A DNA stretch of 54,270 nt from Virgibacillus sp. AGTR (GCF_016919725.2 NZ_JAJERH010000025.1:1-54270); one strand, 5' to 3'; positions 7,414 through 16,608 are shown, numbered from the stretch's first letter. Notes: generated from the sequence alone by a model not told the origin. Numbers and translations are program-made.

Positions 7414-8265
7414 TTACACCCCCACATACATGTTTCTATAGGATATAACTACCCTTGTTTTCGTGCTGTCGTTGTTACTGTTATATTCCAATTGATTTTC
7501 TCCTATCTGCAGTTGGAAAAACCAACTTTCCGGATTAATCCAATTAAATGCATCCGTTCGGTTACCTGCAGCATCTTCTATTTCTACTGACTTTTGACCA
7601 AATGTAGTATCAATAATTAACTTATCTGTCTCCGATAAAGTACGGTTTACTTGAATAAATTCACCAGTTGTATTGTTCTTGATTATAGGATTAATGGCAG
7701 GACCACGAAATTCAATATGCACTGGCGTTTCTACATCACCATCATTTTTAAAAATACGTCTGAAAGACCGCTGTGAGAATTTCGTACCTAGTCGTAATGG
7801 GAAAGAGAATCCACCCATGACAAAAGACATTTGAGATGATTTAGTAACCGTTTCTCTCCAATAAGGATTAGGACATTTCCACGTAATCATAAATGGTTGC
7901 CATACGTTTCGACCACGTTCTGGAAAAACAGGACCGCCATCAAGTACACCAAATATTTCTTTGGTATCTCCATCTAATTCTAAAGTTATTTTTCCAAGAC
8001 CTAATTTAGGATTGCAAACCCTCAGTATTTGTTTTCTAAAGCTCTTTATTTCTTCAGGTTCTCTTCTGGTAATAGTACCTTCTAAATCTATAAATCGAGG
8101 TTGTAATAATGTATCAATGTGTGTATCTCCATCTTGATAAGGAGCTTTCTCACTCTGTAAATCAGCATCTATTTCACCAATACCTGTTAAGGACTCAATA
8201 ACTAGAGGTGATAGATAAAAGATAATAGCTTCACCTCTACTATTTTCAAATGTTAATCGTCTCAA
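7414..8265 (-). CDS. Distal tail protein (Dit), phage tail family
   Basis: 283 residues of the Sipho_tail (Dit) family, which forms the hexameric hub at the end of the tail tube. Visible hallmarks are the start RRLTFENSRGEAIIFY, the LQPRFIDLEGTITRR strand of the N-terminal belt, RNVWQPFMITWKCPNPYW and the galectin-like C-terminal half (VETPVHIEFRGPAINP). The position directly after the tape measure is the universal one for Dit. Confidence 0.88.
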   Translation of the reverse strand: MRRLTFENSRGEAIIFYLSPLVIESLTGIGEIDADLQSEKAPYQDGDTHIDTLLQPRFIDLEGTITRREPEEIKSFRKQILRVCNPKLGLGKITLELDGDTKEIFGVLDGGPVFPERGRNVWQPFMITWKCPNPYWRETVTKSSQMSFVMGGFSFPLRLGTKFSQRSFRRIFKNDGDVETPVHIEFRGPAINPIIKNNTTGEFIQVNRTLSETDKLIIDTTFGQKSVEIEDAAGNRTDAFNWINPESWFFQLQIGENQLEYNSNNDSTKTRVVISYRNMYVGV

Positions 8266-8271
8266 TATCTA

Positions 8272-11200
8272 TCACCTCAATTCCATTGCTGCTTCTCTTA
8301 ACATTTGCTTATTTTTCCTTGCTGTTTCCGATGGTGATAATGGTGTCGGACTATGATAATGATTTGTTTGATTAATCTCTTTTGCTTCTCCAGCTGTCTG
8401 AAGAAACTCTTTCATTAAACCAATTAAATCATCGATACGATCATTGTCACCATTTTCACCTGCTACATTAACTACTGTTTCATTACCTTTCCCATTAAGT
8501 GCAAGCAACTTCATAAACTCATTGTTTCTTAGCTTACTTGGCTCAACAAGGCTTTGCCAGTCTTTTGTACCTTGAGCGTATTTTGGTGCTGACTTTAACA
8601 ACCTTTCTGTTTCTCGATGCGGTATTACATGAGATCCTTTTGGTAGATTAGGTAATAAGGTATCCGTAGGTGGAGATAAAAAGGTTGAACCGTTAGGGGT
8701 TTGTATTAATTCTCTTCCACCGCCATCACCTACGACAGCATGGCCACCAGGATGACCACTCGTAGGTGTACCTTTTGCCCACCATTTAAAACCACTAGCA
8801 ACAAACTCGATTGTTTTTTGAATTGGACTTTTCGCTTTTTTATCAAGATCATTAATGGAACCTTTATCATCGGCCTTGACATACTTCGTGACCATATCAC
8901 TTGCAAGGTCGTTGATAAACCTAATAGACCCATTGTCCTTAGCATTAACGTTCTTATCAACGTCTTTAGCAGCTTCTTTGGTACGTTTCTTTTCTTTTTC
9001 AATACCCTTGTCTGTTTTCTTGTTGTTGTTATCAATCTGATCGCCTTGCTTTTTAATGGCGTTTTCCCCTAAATTCACTTCATCTTTTACTTGATCCCAC
9101 AAATCGGCTTCTTGAAGAATCTTTTTAAGAACGTCGTCGTTTTTAAGAATTTTATTATCAAGCTCTGCAACTTGATTCTTTATTTCTTGTTTGTTTAATC
9201 CCTGTTGTTTTCCGTTTTTTATAAGATTTTCACGTTCTTTAAGCAACTCATTATTCTTGTTTTGAATCTGTTTTACAATGTTACCTTCTTCAACTTTAAT
9301 ATCTGTAGTTAAAGCATGGTTTTCTATCTTCCGCTGCTTCTCTTTTGTTAAACTAGCAAATCTACCTTCCATGAGTGAGTTTAAATTTTTATAGATGCCT
9401 ATTTCTTCAAACAAGTAATTCTTAGCCTCTAGTTGTTTGTTATTGGTTTTAACTAGCTTGTCATAACGTTTCTGTTCTTCTGCAGTTAGTTCACCATTTT
9501 TTTGACGTTTTTCTTCTAGCCTTACTATTTCCTCAGTATTCTTTGCGATAGATTTATCAAGCTGCGCAAGACCTTTTTTTCCTTCTTCATTGATTCCAAC
9601 TTGCTTTAATATGATGTTTTGCATTTCTTCATTTAACGCATCAATTTTCGCAAGTTCTTCTTCACTTTCCTTTTTGGATTCGCGTTTCTTAATAATTTTA
9701 TCCTGCAAATAGTCAACTGCTTTTCTATGATCACCATTTTCAATATCCATCAAGGCTGTCAGTTCTTTTGTTAATTCATTTTTTCTTGCAGAACTAGTAT
9801 TACTATCATTTAACAATTTATTAATCTCGCTCTGTCTGGCTTTGTTTTCATTCATAGACAGTTCAGAAGCCTCATTTTTAATTTTCATTTCATCCAGCAA
9901 ACCGTTAAGCTCTTTTTGTTTATCATTTATTTCTTGTTGGATATTTGCCTTTTCGGACAGTGCCGCTGATCGTTGAGCCTCTAACTCTGTCCTTGTCATT
10001 TCATATAACGATTCAACATATTCATTTACTGCATCTGAGTTTTTGGCAAACGCATTACCTTGATCAGAAACGTTTTTCTCTACATCAGGTGTTTGCTCAA
10101 TAATATTCTTATTGGCTTTAAACAATTTTTTTAGTTCGTCCTTGGATAAGCCTGACTTCTTAGCTAAATCATCATAACGTTTTTGGAGCTCATTAATTTC
10201 ACCAGGATTACTAGATTCAGATATACGTATATTTAAATCATTCAATTCAGCTAGTTGTTCATTGCTGATTTTAGCTTTATTTGATAGCTTATCAAACGTG
10301 TCGGCACTGTTTTCTAGTTCAGTAGCTTGATCGTTTAATGACTGAGCAACTTCCAGATTGACCTCTTTTGCCTTTTTTGATTTTTGAATTAAACCATGTA
10401 CAGTTAAACCTAGTGCTGCGACTCCAGCAATCGCTAAACCAACTACGCCACCTTTACTAAGCAACGATAATGCACCAGCAGCGCCTTTTCCATTGGCTAC
10501 ACCGATAGATTTCGATAATCCTCCCATGCCTTGCATTAACATTCCTGTACCCATTGTTAATTTCCCAAAAATACTTAAAACAGGTCCAGCTGCGGCTGAT
10601 AATAAACCAAACTTCACAATGTTTTCTTGTGTTTTAGGGCTTAATTCCGCAAACCAATTAGTTAAATCTTTTAAGAGATTAATGGTTGTTTCGATGGTAG
10701 GCTTAAGGTTTTTGTACATCTCAATAAAGAGATCTTCCAACATCGACTTTAATTCTTTCACGCTACCTGCTACATTATCTTGCATGGTATCAGCCATTTC
10801 ACTTGCTGCGCCTTCGGATCCTTCGATAGCTTTTGTTAAATCCTTATAATCAGATTCAGAGGCATTTATCACAGCTAATGCACCAGACATGGCTTCTTTT
10901 CCAAATATAGTCGCTGCAGCTGAGGCTTGTTGTTTCTTGTCCAACTTGCCAAGATTCTTACGTAAATCCTTCATGACCTTGTCGAAGGATTTCATTTCTC
11001 CACTTGAATCGGTTAAAGAAATACCGTACTTATTCATTGCTTTTTGCATCGCTTTTGTTGGCTTAGATAAGTTAGTCATCATGGTACGTAATGCAGTACC
11101 GGCCTTTTCACCTTTAATACCAGCGTTGGCCATTAAACCAATTGCCTTAGATGTATCTTCCATCGTATACCCAAGTGCACCAGCTACCGGAGCTACATAC

Positions 11201-12117
11201 TTAAAGGCATTACCTAAACCTTGTACATCTGTATTCGCATTGGACGATGCGGCCGCTAATATGTCAGCCATACGGCTACTTTCTTTAGCAGATTCGCCAA
11301 ATGCTGTTAATCCGTCTGTTACAATATCAGAAACACTTGCTAAGTCCTCACCAGATGCTGCAGCTAAATCCATAACACCAGATATACCGTCCATCATATC
11401 TGCTGCATCCCAACCAGCTAACGACATATAGTAAAATGCATCGCTTGTTTCCTTGGCACTAAACACGGATGTTTTACCCATATCACGTGCTTTTGTTTCT
11501 AAGTTCTTCATTTCTTCAGCACTAGCACCAGATACAGCTTTTACTTTGGACATACCTGATTCAAAGTCCACGCCTGTTTTAATGGCGGCTCCGCCAACAA
11601 TCCCAAGGGGTAAGGTTACATTTCGGTTTAATGTACTACCGATATCACTCATACCTGATCCAAAGTTTTTTACTTTTGAACCTGTATCGTGTAATTTATC
11701 CCCCATTTTCGTCCAATTCGAGTTGGCAATACGTTGTTCCTCTTTTAATTTGGCCAGTTCATCTTTGGTACGTTCCACATAGCGTTCTAAGTTGTTCAAG
11801 GATGCAGCTTGATTGTTGTATTCTCTCGCTGCCTTTTCTGCTTCGGTGGATCCTTCTCCATATTCATCTACCATTTTTTGATACGACTTATACGCTTTAT
11901 CAGTGACTGCCCTTTGGACTTCTAACTTTTTATTAAGTCCTTTTAAGCGAGTCTCATATTTACCAACCGATCTATCACTGCGGTCAAAAGCAGACATATT
12001 AGCTTTCATTTCGCTATTAACCGTTTTAAGTTTAGACTTTAAATCATCCAAACCACTATTAACTTTCATGGTTTCGAGATCTAGCCCAATGGATAAGCCG
12101 TCTATTCGTTCAGCCAT
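8272..12117 (-). CDS. Tail tape measure protein
   Basis: 1281 residues, the longest gene of the prophage. The N-terminal coiled coil (about 1-150) precedes a TP901-type core (GSTLNRNVTLPLGIVGGAAIKTG, about 160; ESGMSKVKAVSGAS) and the TAFGESAKESSR/NAFKYVAPVAGALGY segment. Hydrophobic Ala/Gly-rich helices (about 505-575) follow, then a very long Lys/Glu coiled coil (600-1040) and a globular end. It sets tail length and passes through the tube at infection. There is no lytic transglycosylase domain that I can see. The start at 12117 has AAAGGAGG upstream. Confidence 0.93.
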   Translation of the reverse strand: MAERIDGLSIGLDLETMKVNSGLDDLKSKLKTVNSEMKANMSAFDRSDRSVGKYETRLKGLNKKLEVQRAVTDKAYKSYQKMVDEYGEGSTEAEKAAREYNNQAASLNNLERYVERTKDELAKLKEEQRIANSNWTKMGDKLHDTGSKVKNFGSGMSDIGSTLNRNVTLPLGIVGGAAIKTGVDFESGMSKVKAVSGASAEEMKNLETKARDMGKTSVFSAKETSDAFYYMSLAGWDAADMMDGISGVMDLAAASGEDLASVSDIVTDGLTAFGESAKESSRMADILAAASSNANTDVQGLGNAFKYVAPVAGALGYTMEDTSKAIGLMANAGIKGEKAGTALRTMMTNLSKPTKAMQKAMNKYGISLTDSSGEMKSFDKVMKDLRKNLGKLDKKQQASAAATIFGKEAMSGALAVINASESDYKDLTKAIEGSEGAASEMADTMQDNVAGSVKELKSMLEDLFIEMYKNLKPTIETTINLLKDLTNWFAELSPKTQENIVKFGLLSAAAGPVLSIFGKLTMGTGMLMQGMGGLSKSIGVANGKGAAGALSLLSKGGVVGLAIAGVAALGLTVHGLIQKSKKAKEVNLEVAQSLNDQATELENSADTFDKLSNKAKISNEQLAELNDLNIRISESSNPGEINELQKRYDDLAKKSGLSKDELKKLFKANKNIIEQTPDVEKNVSDQGNAFAKNSDAVNEYVESLYEMTRTELEAQRSAALSEKANIQQEINDKQKELNGLLDEMKIKNEASELSMNENKARQSEINKLLNDSNTSSARKNELTKELTALMDIENGDHRKAVDYLQDKIIKKRESKKESEEELAKIDALNEEMQNIILKQVGINEEGKKGLAQLDKSIAKNTEEIVRLEEKRQKNGELTAEEQKRYDKLVKTNNKQLEAKNYLFEEIGIYKNLNSLMEGRFASLTKEKQRKIENHALTTDIKVEEGNIVKQIQNKNNELLKERENLIKNGKQQGLNKQEIKNQVAELDNKILKNDDVLKKILQEADLWDQVKDEVNLGENAIKKQGDQIDNNNKKTDKGIEKEKKRTKEAAKDVDKNVNAKDNGSIRFINDLASDMVTKYVKADDKGSINDLDKKAKSPIQKTIEFVASGFKWWAKGTPTSGHPGGHAVVGDGGGRELIQTPNGSTFLSPPTDTLLPNLPKGSHVIPHRETERLLKSAPKYAQGTKDWQSLVEPSKLRNNEFMKLLALNGKGNETVVNVAGENGDNDRIDDLIGLMKEFLQTAGEAKEINQTNHYHSPTPLSPSETARKNKQMLREAAMELR

Positions 12118-12142
12118 CAGTTACCTCCTTTCTTTGGAGATA

Positions 12143-12180
12143 ATAAAAAATCCCTAACCGCCAAATGCAGCGATTAAGGA
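12143..12180 (-). terminator. Terminator-like hairpin between chaperone and tape measure genes
   Basis: Leftward RNA: TCCTTAATCGC-TGCATTT-GCGGTTAGGGA followed by TTTTTTATTA. It overlaps the last codons of the frameshifted chaperone extension and precedes the tape measure start. Confidence 0.45.
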
Positions 12181-12710
12181 CTTTTCTTTTTTTGGTTTAT
12201 TCTTATCTTTTAAGATTTCTACAACGTAATGGATGGGCATATCTAATATTTCATTGATATCCTTACCATTTTCCATCATGTCTACGATGAGTTTATCCAT
12301 ATACTCTGCTTGTTTGGCTAAAGAAAAGTCCTCATCGTTTAACTGTTCTTCGCCAGGTAGTTTTTTGTATCATTACTTTGTTGTCCATGTGCAACGAACA
12401 ACACTTGATCATACAAGGCATCTTTACCTTCAGGAGCATGAAGGCGATTATATATATCATCCTTCGTAATCTTGCCAGCATAAATTTCATTCGCTACAAA
12501 ATCTGCCAACTTATCAAACTTATCTGCTTCAGACATTTCCATATCTGTTTCCAAATCATCAAACAGTTGAATTGCATCTCTACATACTCGAAACGGAATA
12601 AAGGCAGGTGTCCAATGTTTTTCGATTTCCACCTCTCCACCGTTCATGACTTCTTCTGGATTTTTTACAAGTTCTAACATGTTTCGTTTCAAATTCGCCA
12701 TTCTAACCAT
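12154..12710 (-). CDS. Tail assembly chaperone GT fusion made by -1 frameshift
   Basis: The upstream G frame (12339-12710) runs into a canonical A-AAA-AAC slippery heptamer at 12366-12360. After a -1 shift the ribosome reads LPGEEQLNDEDFSLAKQAEY and on to KSLIAAFGG, stopping at TAG 12154-12156: about 66 further codons with no stop. The Asp/Glu-rich T segment ending in an AFGG-like tail is typical of GT products in Gram-positive siphophages. The GT protein binds the tape measure and recruits tail-tube subunits. Seen directly: heptamer, open -1 frame and gene order. Inferred: that shifting occurs in cells. Start as for the G protein. Confidence 0.82.
12339..12710 (-). CDS. Tail assembly chaperone, G form
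   Basis: 123 residues if no frameshift occurs. It starts near 12710, or at the in-frame ATG four codons in (MANLKRNMLELV). The body is alpha-helical with a KHWTPAFIPFRVCRDAIQLFDDLE core matching the Firmicutes phage tail chaperone family. It ends in NYLAKNS just after the slippery site. The free G form outnumbers GT in known phages. It sits between the tail-tube genes and the tape measure, the conserved place for this gene pair. Confidence 0.85.
   Translation of the reverse strand: MVRMANLKRNMLELVKNPEEVMNGGEVEIEKHWTPAFIPFRVCRDAIQLFDDLETDMEMSEADKFDKLADFVANEIYAGKITKDDIYNRLHAPEGKDALYDQVLFVAHGQQSNDTKNYLAKNS
12360..12366 (-). promoter_or_regulatory. Programmed -1 frameshift site A-AAA-AAC
   Basis: On the leftward strand the zero frame reads ACA AAA AAC, so the heptamer A-AAA-AAC fits the X-XXY-YYZ rule exactly. 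It lies seven codons before the zero-frame stop. Confidence 0.85.
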
Positions 12711-12721
12711 CCTCTCTATTA

Positions 12722-12757
12722 AATTAAAAAAGAGAGCAGGAAAGACCTACTCTCAAG
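12722..12757 (-). terminator. Terminator-like hairpin upstream of the tail chaperone gene
   Basis: Leftward RNA: GAGAGTAGG-TCTTT-CCTGCTCTC followed by TTTTTTAATTT, a nine-pair stem with one U-G valid only leftward. It looks like a strong intrinsic terminator although the operon continues. Confidence 0.6.
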
Positions 12758-12767
12758 CTAATTATGA

Positions 12768-13319
12768 TTATTGTGCTGGCCAAGGAACATCAAATGTAGA
12801 TCCATCAGATTTCTCAAAGGTAATGTTAGTACCATCTGAAGTTGCACCAACTACACTAACACCATCGGCACCAGGATCACCCTTATCACCTTTTGCCCCT
12901 TTTGATCCAGCAGGACCTTGTTCCCCCTGAGGACCTTGAGGACCTTCTGGACCTGCGGGACCTTGTGAACCGCGTTCACCACCACTAGATTGCCTAACAA
13001 AGCTAGCAACTTCACCTGTCTTAATCGCATCTGTAACATAGCCTATTCCTTCAGTATCAGATGCAACCAGCACTCCACCTTCTCCAACTTCTACATATTG
13101 ACCAGCTGATAAATCTTCCCCTGCTTCCACGTTCCATATTGGTTTGTCTTTCATGGTTACAGTAACTACTTGGTTCTCTGTTAATTCACCTGTGGATACA
13201 AAGTCTGGTGATTCACCTGGTACGGTAATAGCTAAATGTGGTGCACCGTTACCGCCTGTCATGGATAATAGACGATTAGCCTGAACGTCTTCTGTTACAA
13301 TAGCTTTAAATGTACTCAT
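12768..13319 (-). CDS. Structural protein with collagen-like Gly-X-Y domain (decoration or tail protein)
   Basis: 183 residues. An N-terminal beta domain (about 1-110; MSTFKAIVTEDVQANRLLS, VEAGEDLSAGQYVEVG) resembles DUF2190-like capsid or tail decoration folds. Residues about 115-150 are a collagen-like run of roughly a dozen Gly-X-Y triplets (GPQGPQGEQGPAGSKGAKGD), followed by a short beta tail ending FDVPWPAQ, a common trimer-forming cap. It therefore probably forms surface-exposed trimers. Its start touches the stop of the major tail protein gene. Collagen repeats in phage proteins usually serve as flexible stalks for host or surface binding; the exact virion location is inferred. Confidence 0.75.
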   Translation of the reverse strand: MSTFKAIVTEDVQANRLLSMTGGNGAPHLAITVPGESPDFVSTGELTENQVVTVTMKDKPIWNVEAGEDLSAGQYVEVGEGGVLVASDTEGIGYVTDAIKTGEVASFVRQSSGGERGSQGPAGPEGPQGPQGEQGPAGSKGAKGDKGDPGADGVSVVGATSDGTNITFEKSDGSTFDVPWPAQ

Positions 13320-13942
13320 TATCCCTCAACGCCTCCTTGATTTTCTGTACCTGGGTATGGCTTCCCAAATATTTTCTGGAATAAATCATCACGATTAGTT
13401 GTTTGTCCTTTTGGATCTTGGGCAAAAATAACGGATTTTTCCTCGTCAAATCCTTCTACAACACGATCCATAAATTGGGCAGAGATTTCTTCAGAACTAA
13501 ACTCAACACCATCACCCTTTGTTTGACCACTAATATTTGGCCGAGTGAATAGTCCTTTCGGTAAACCAACATATTCCATCGATCCATCTTCAAATGTTTT
13601 CGCAAAGATAACACCTACATATGGAGAATTATCTTGACTACCTGCAGCAGTTAACCCTCCTACTTTCTCCCAACCTAATAACCGTTGCTTGTCCTCTATT
13701 GGGATTTTATGAAATTGAGATGTAACGGAAATATCTCCATTGGAGGTAGCCATTTCGGCTGTTTTATTACTTCCGTAAGCTCGAACAATTTCCTGCGGCA
13801 TTTCTACATTGATATCTTGTAAAAAGTCAACATGCTCAATATATTGCGCTACAACATCATCGCCAACTTCACCATAGTAAAACTCATCTACACCAGTAGC
13901 TGCACGATAATTTTTCTTTTCTTCTTGTGGCACTATAATCAC
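13319..13942 (-). CDS. Major tail (tube) protein
   Basis: 207 residues, matching the TP901-1/phi13-type major tail protein family: NYRAATGVDEFYYGEVGDD start, TSQFHKIPIEDKQRLLGWEKVGGLTA core, DNSPYVGVIFAKTFEDGSMEYVGLPKG and a VEFSSEEISAQF strand. It polymerises into the tail tube. It follows the tail completion gene and precedes the chaperone pair, with a terminator-like hairpin just upstream. Start at 13942 (an ATG with AAGGAGTG upstream). Confidence 0.88.
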   Translation of the reverse strand: MIIVPQEEKKNYRAATGVDEFYYGEVGDDVVAQYIEHVDFLQDINVEMPQEIVRAYGSNKTAEMATSNGDISVTSQFHKIPIEDKQRLLGWEKVGGLTAAGSQDNSPYVGVIFAKTFEDGSMEYVGLPKGLFTRPNISGQTKGDGVEFSSEEISAQFMDRVVEGFDEEKSVIFAQDPKGQTTNRDDLFQKIFGKPYPGTENQGGVEG

Positions 13943-13956
13943 TCCTTGTTTTGGTT

Positions 13957-13983
13957 ATAAAAAATGACAGCCTATAAGCTGTC
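13957..13983 (-). terminator. Terminator-like hairpin upstream of the major tail gene
   Basis: Leftward RNA: GACAGC-TTATAG-GCTGTC followed by ATTTTTTATAA. The stop codon of the upstream gene lies in the loop. Confidence 0.5.
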
Positions 13984-14364
13984 CAAATCATCTCTATATA
14001 AGGTTCCTCGATACCTTCTTGCATCTCGAAAAACACCTGTATCTTTGTCATATGCTTGCGGTCCTGGTTTTTGCGAAAAGCCAAAGACCTCCCACATGAT
14101 GTCACGAATTTTATCCGCTATGGCATCTGTTATTTTTCTATTACTTGACCAAACATCTATTTGTATTAGATAGTCATACTTCATCCATTTATTAGATCCA
14201 TAATCACTAGGATCTGGTGGATTGATTGGATCAATAACTATAAATGGCTCAGTTACATCACCTGTTTCTGGATATTCATAATACTTTATTCTTCCAAGAG
14301 TCTGATCTTTAATGTAATCATCAGCAATTAGTGACTTGTATATCTTATCTAGTATATCCATCAC
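13972..14364 (-). CDS. Tail completion/tail terminator-type protein
   Basis: 130 residues. The pattern MDILDKIYKSLIADDYIKDQTLG..., IKYYEYPETGDVTEPFIVIDP, YLIQIDVWSSNRKITDAIADKIRDIM matches the small alpha/beta tail-completion proteins (DUF3168-like/gp17 of SPP1) that cap the tail tube and join it to the head. It overlaps the upstream HK97-gp10-like gene by four bases. Confidence 0.75.
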   Translation of the reverse strand: MMDILDKIYKSLIADDYIKDQTLGRIKYYEYPETGDVTEPFIVIDPINPPDPSDYGSNKWMKYDYLIQIDVWSSNRKITDAIADKIRDIMWEVFGFSQKPGPQAYDKDTGVFRDARRYRGTLYRDDLDSL

Positions 14365-14756
14365 AAACCACCTTTTAAGGCATTACGTACTGCAGCACGA
14401 TACGCCTTTTCACTGTTTTTCATCGCCCTTGCAACTGCACCTTTACCTCTTGGATTCGGATTTTTAATTGTTCCCCACTCATTAAGATGTATAATCCGGT
14501 AACGACCATGCGGACCACTCCAATGCACCGTAACACGTCTCGCACCATCTGGGCCATATTCAGGACCTTTTATAGTAATTTCTTCGATACTATAACCTTC
14601 ATCTTTAAAGCTTTCAAACTCAGACTTTAAATTTCTAACAAACTCTTTCGCTGCATTTATCAAAGCCTCATCGCTAATTCGTTGCATGGCCTGTTTACCC
14701 AACTTCGTTTCCAATTCAGCTAGTAGTTTATCCAAACCTCTTATTTTAACGCTCAC
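14361..14756 (-). CDS. HK97 gp10-family head-tail/tail assembly protein
   Basis: 131 residues. MSVKIRGLDKLLAELETKLGKQA at the start and HGRYRIIHLNEWGTIKNPNPRGKGAVARAM near 90-115 are hallmarks of the HK97-gp10 family. It overlaps its neighbours by four bases on each side (ATGA-type coupling). Basic C-terminus. Confidence 0.85.
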   Translation of the reverse strand: MSVKIRGLDKLLAELETKLGKQAMQRISDEALINAAKEFVRNLKSEFESFKDEGYSIEEITIKGPEYGPDGARRVTVHWSGPHGRYRIIHLNEWGTIKNPNPRGKGAVARAMKNSEKAYRAAVRNALKGGL

Positions 14757-15121
14757 GATTGAATCCCTCCCACAATTTTAATAAAAGCATTGTTTTGAGG
14801 ATCCGGAAAATCCGCTTTTACGTTAAAGTGTTTTCCACGATAACCTCGGGCATCAATGGAAATATAGTGTTTGTTTGTAGGAATGTAATCGTCTAACGGA
14901 TCTCGTATGGTAATGGTCACATCTTCGACAGTTCCGTTCGTTTTAGCCTGTTCCAGATCTTTCATCCACACTTCGTCAATCTTTCCCATGCATTCATAAA
15001 GAGTTTTCTTCTCTTGCTCTCCTGGTTCAGGACCTTCTTTCGGTACATATTTATAAAAGGTGACAGGTGTACGTAATTCGCCACTATGCACACGTGGTGG
15101 TTTGTATTTAAACTCCCTCAT
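14753..15121 (-). CDS. Phage head closure / head-tail adaptor protein
   Basis: 122 residues from the ATG at 15121, chosen for AGAAGGTG eight bases upstream; the longer frame to 15166 has no such site. Features: MREFKYKPPRVHSGELRTPVTFYK, ECMGKIDEVWMKDLEQ, TITIRDPLDDYIPTNKHYI. This is the SPP1 gp16/head-tail adaptor pattern (beta barrel plus loop that plugs the connector). Confidence 0.8.
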   Translation of the reverse strand: MREFKYKPPRVHSGELRTPVTFYKYVPKEGPEPGEQEKKTLYECMGKIDEVWMKDLEQAKTNGTVEDVTITIRDPLDDYIPTNKHYISIDARGYRGKHFNVKADFPDPQNNAFIKIVGGIQS

Positions 15122-15413
15122 TTGTTTCACCTTCTTTTGAAAATACCATATCAAGGCCAAGTCCAACTATGTCGCTTAAAAAGTTATCGTCAAAATACTC
15201 AACGGCTTCATTATAAGCATACCTGGTACGTTCTATGACTAGTTCTGTTGCTCTGATATCGAGATTAGTTTTTCCGTCAATGTTGAATTGACCACATTTA
15301 TCTTCTACGAATGCAATAGAAAAGGACAACAATTCCTTCAAATTGTCATCCTCTCCGCTATGAGAAATATGCATCCGTTCCTTAAATTTTTTCAGCAATC
15401 CCTCTGTGACCAA
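15108..15413 (-). CDS. Head-tail connector protein (gp6-like, QLRG family)
   Basis: 101 residues. An all-helical small protein (TEGLLKKFKERMHISHSGEDDNLKELLSFSIAF..., RATELVIERTRYAYNEAVEYFDDNF) fitting the DNA packaging/connector gp6 family that sits below the portal. Overlaps the next gene by 14 bases and follows the capsid gene by five bases. Confidence 0.82.
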   Translation of the reverse strand: MVTEGLLKKFKERMHISHSGEDDNLKELLSFSIAFVEDKCGQFNIDGKTNLDIRATELVIERTRYAYNEAVEYFDDNFLSDIVGLGLDMVFSKEGETNEGV

Positions 15414-15418
15414 TTAGA

Positions 15419-16585
15419 TCACCCCTCTACGCCACCAGATCCTGAAGTATTAAATGTGATATTCAAATCGTAAACCAATGCTGTTTTATTATCTTCAGGT
15501 TTACCATTAGCAAATTGCTTAATCGTGTAAAGAATTGCGTCCTCAATCGCTAAGGTTTGGTCATATTTATTTGTTTTATACCCGCCTGCCAATGCAGCAA
15601 GATATTTTCCTTTAACAAAGAACACCGCTTTCCCAACAGGAACTTCTTCAGACTCAGTTGGTTTAATGTTATATGGTAAGGACATTACCCATTGACCATT
15701 GGGTGTTTGGATAGTGTTTCTAGCTTGTACACTAATAGCGTCAATTGGATTCACGATCATAACAATTTTATTCATTACCTTTCGTGCTTTGTCTTTTGCA
15801 TCTGTAGATAAAGCTTTAATTACATCATGCAATTCTCCTGCAACAACTTCCCCTTTTTCAGATGGAGCAAAAGTTAATGTTCCAGAAGATTCTTTATCAG
15901 TTACAGCACCATTTTCAGATACATTTTTCATTAATCCGATTGGTTCATTTTGAGATGGACCACGACCGTTTACAAATCCATATTCTAAACCAACTGAATA
16001 TGATTCAACCAATACAGTTCGAACATAACGTTCAACCCATACCGGACCAAGTGCCAGCATATCCTTTGGCATTACAGCAAATGCAGTAAGTTTCAATTGC
16101 CCGATTTCTTCTTCGGTAAATGCAGAACTAATTTGTCCTTTAATCTCTCCGAACAACTTACCCCATGCGTAAGCCTTTGTTGGATCGGATTTAATGAAGC
16201 GTGTAACCGCTCCTAAATCTTGCAGACCGATTGCTTCAAGTAATGGATGGGCTTCAACTAAATCCTCGAAAACACGTTCCTGCGTTGTTACAGGAAGGAT
16301 TGAATCTTCATCGAAACCCTCAGAAATAATTACTTCATTAAAGAATTTCTTTTCCTCTGATGTAAGTACGTTTTGACCACGAGCAGACAAGATATGATCA
16401 TCCATTTGTTGTGTACGAACTTCTGCAGTAATCTTCTCTGTTAAATCTTCTGCAAGAGCATTTTGCATTTCCTCCCACGCATTTGAAAGTTTTTCTGCAT
16501 CTTGCTCTTCCGCTTTTACTAGATCCATGTATGCTTCTTTCTTCGCTTTAAAATTATCCATTTTACCTTTTAATTCCATTGTCAT
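15419..16585 (-). CDS. Major capsid protein, HK97 fold
   Basis: 388 residues. An N-terminal helical delta/scaffold domain (about 1-75, heavily charged) is expected to be removed by the adjacent protease. The capsid fold follows, with FFNEVIISEGFDEDSILPVTTQERVFEDL, FVNGRGPSQNEPIGLMKN, NPIDAISVQARNTI and PVGKAVFFVKGKYLAALAGGY, all characteristic of Firmicutes HK97-like capsids. The order protease-capsid-connector is the usual one. The Gly-rich C-terminal tail (FNTSGSGGVEG) closely resembles the end of the major tail protein (NQGGVEG). Confidence 0.92.
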   Translation of the reverse strand: MTMELKGKMDNFKAKKEAYMDLVKAEEQDAEKLSNAWEEMQNALAEDLTEKITAEVRTQQMDDHILSARGQNVLTSEEKKFFNEVIISEGFDEDSILPVTTQERVFEDLVEAHPLLEAIGLQDLGAVTRFIKSDPTKAYAWGKLFGEIKGQISSAFTEEEIGQLKLTAFAVMPKDMLALGPVWVERYVRTVLVESYSVGLEYGFVNGRGPSQNEPIGLMKNVSENGAVTDKESSGTLTFAPSEKGEVVAGELHDVIKALSTDAKDKARKVMNKIVMIVNPIDAISVQARNTIQTPNGQWVMSLPYNIKPTESEEVPVGKAVFFVKGKYLAALAGGYKTNKYDQTLAIEDAILYTIKQFANGKPEDNKTALVYDLNITFNTSGSGGVEG

Positions 16586-16608
16586 ATAACATTCCTCCTG
16601 TTTTTCAA

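Noticed and set aside
10493-12157. Several rightward open frames of 80-180 codons inside the tape measure gene
   Set aside because: They are antisense shadows of a well-supported gene with no ribosome binding sites or recognisable motifs.
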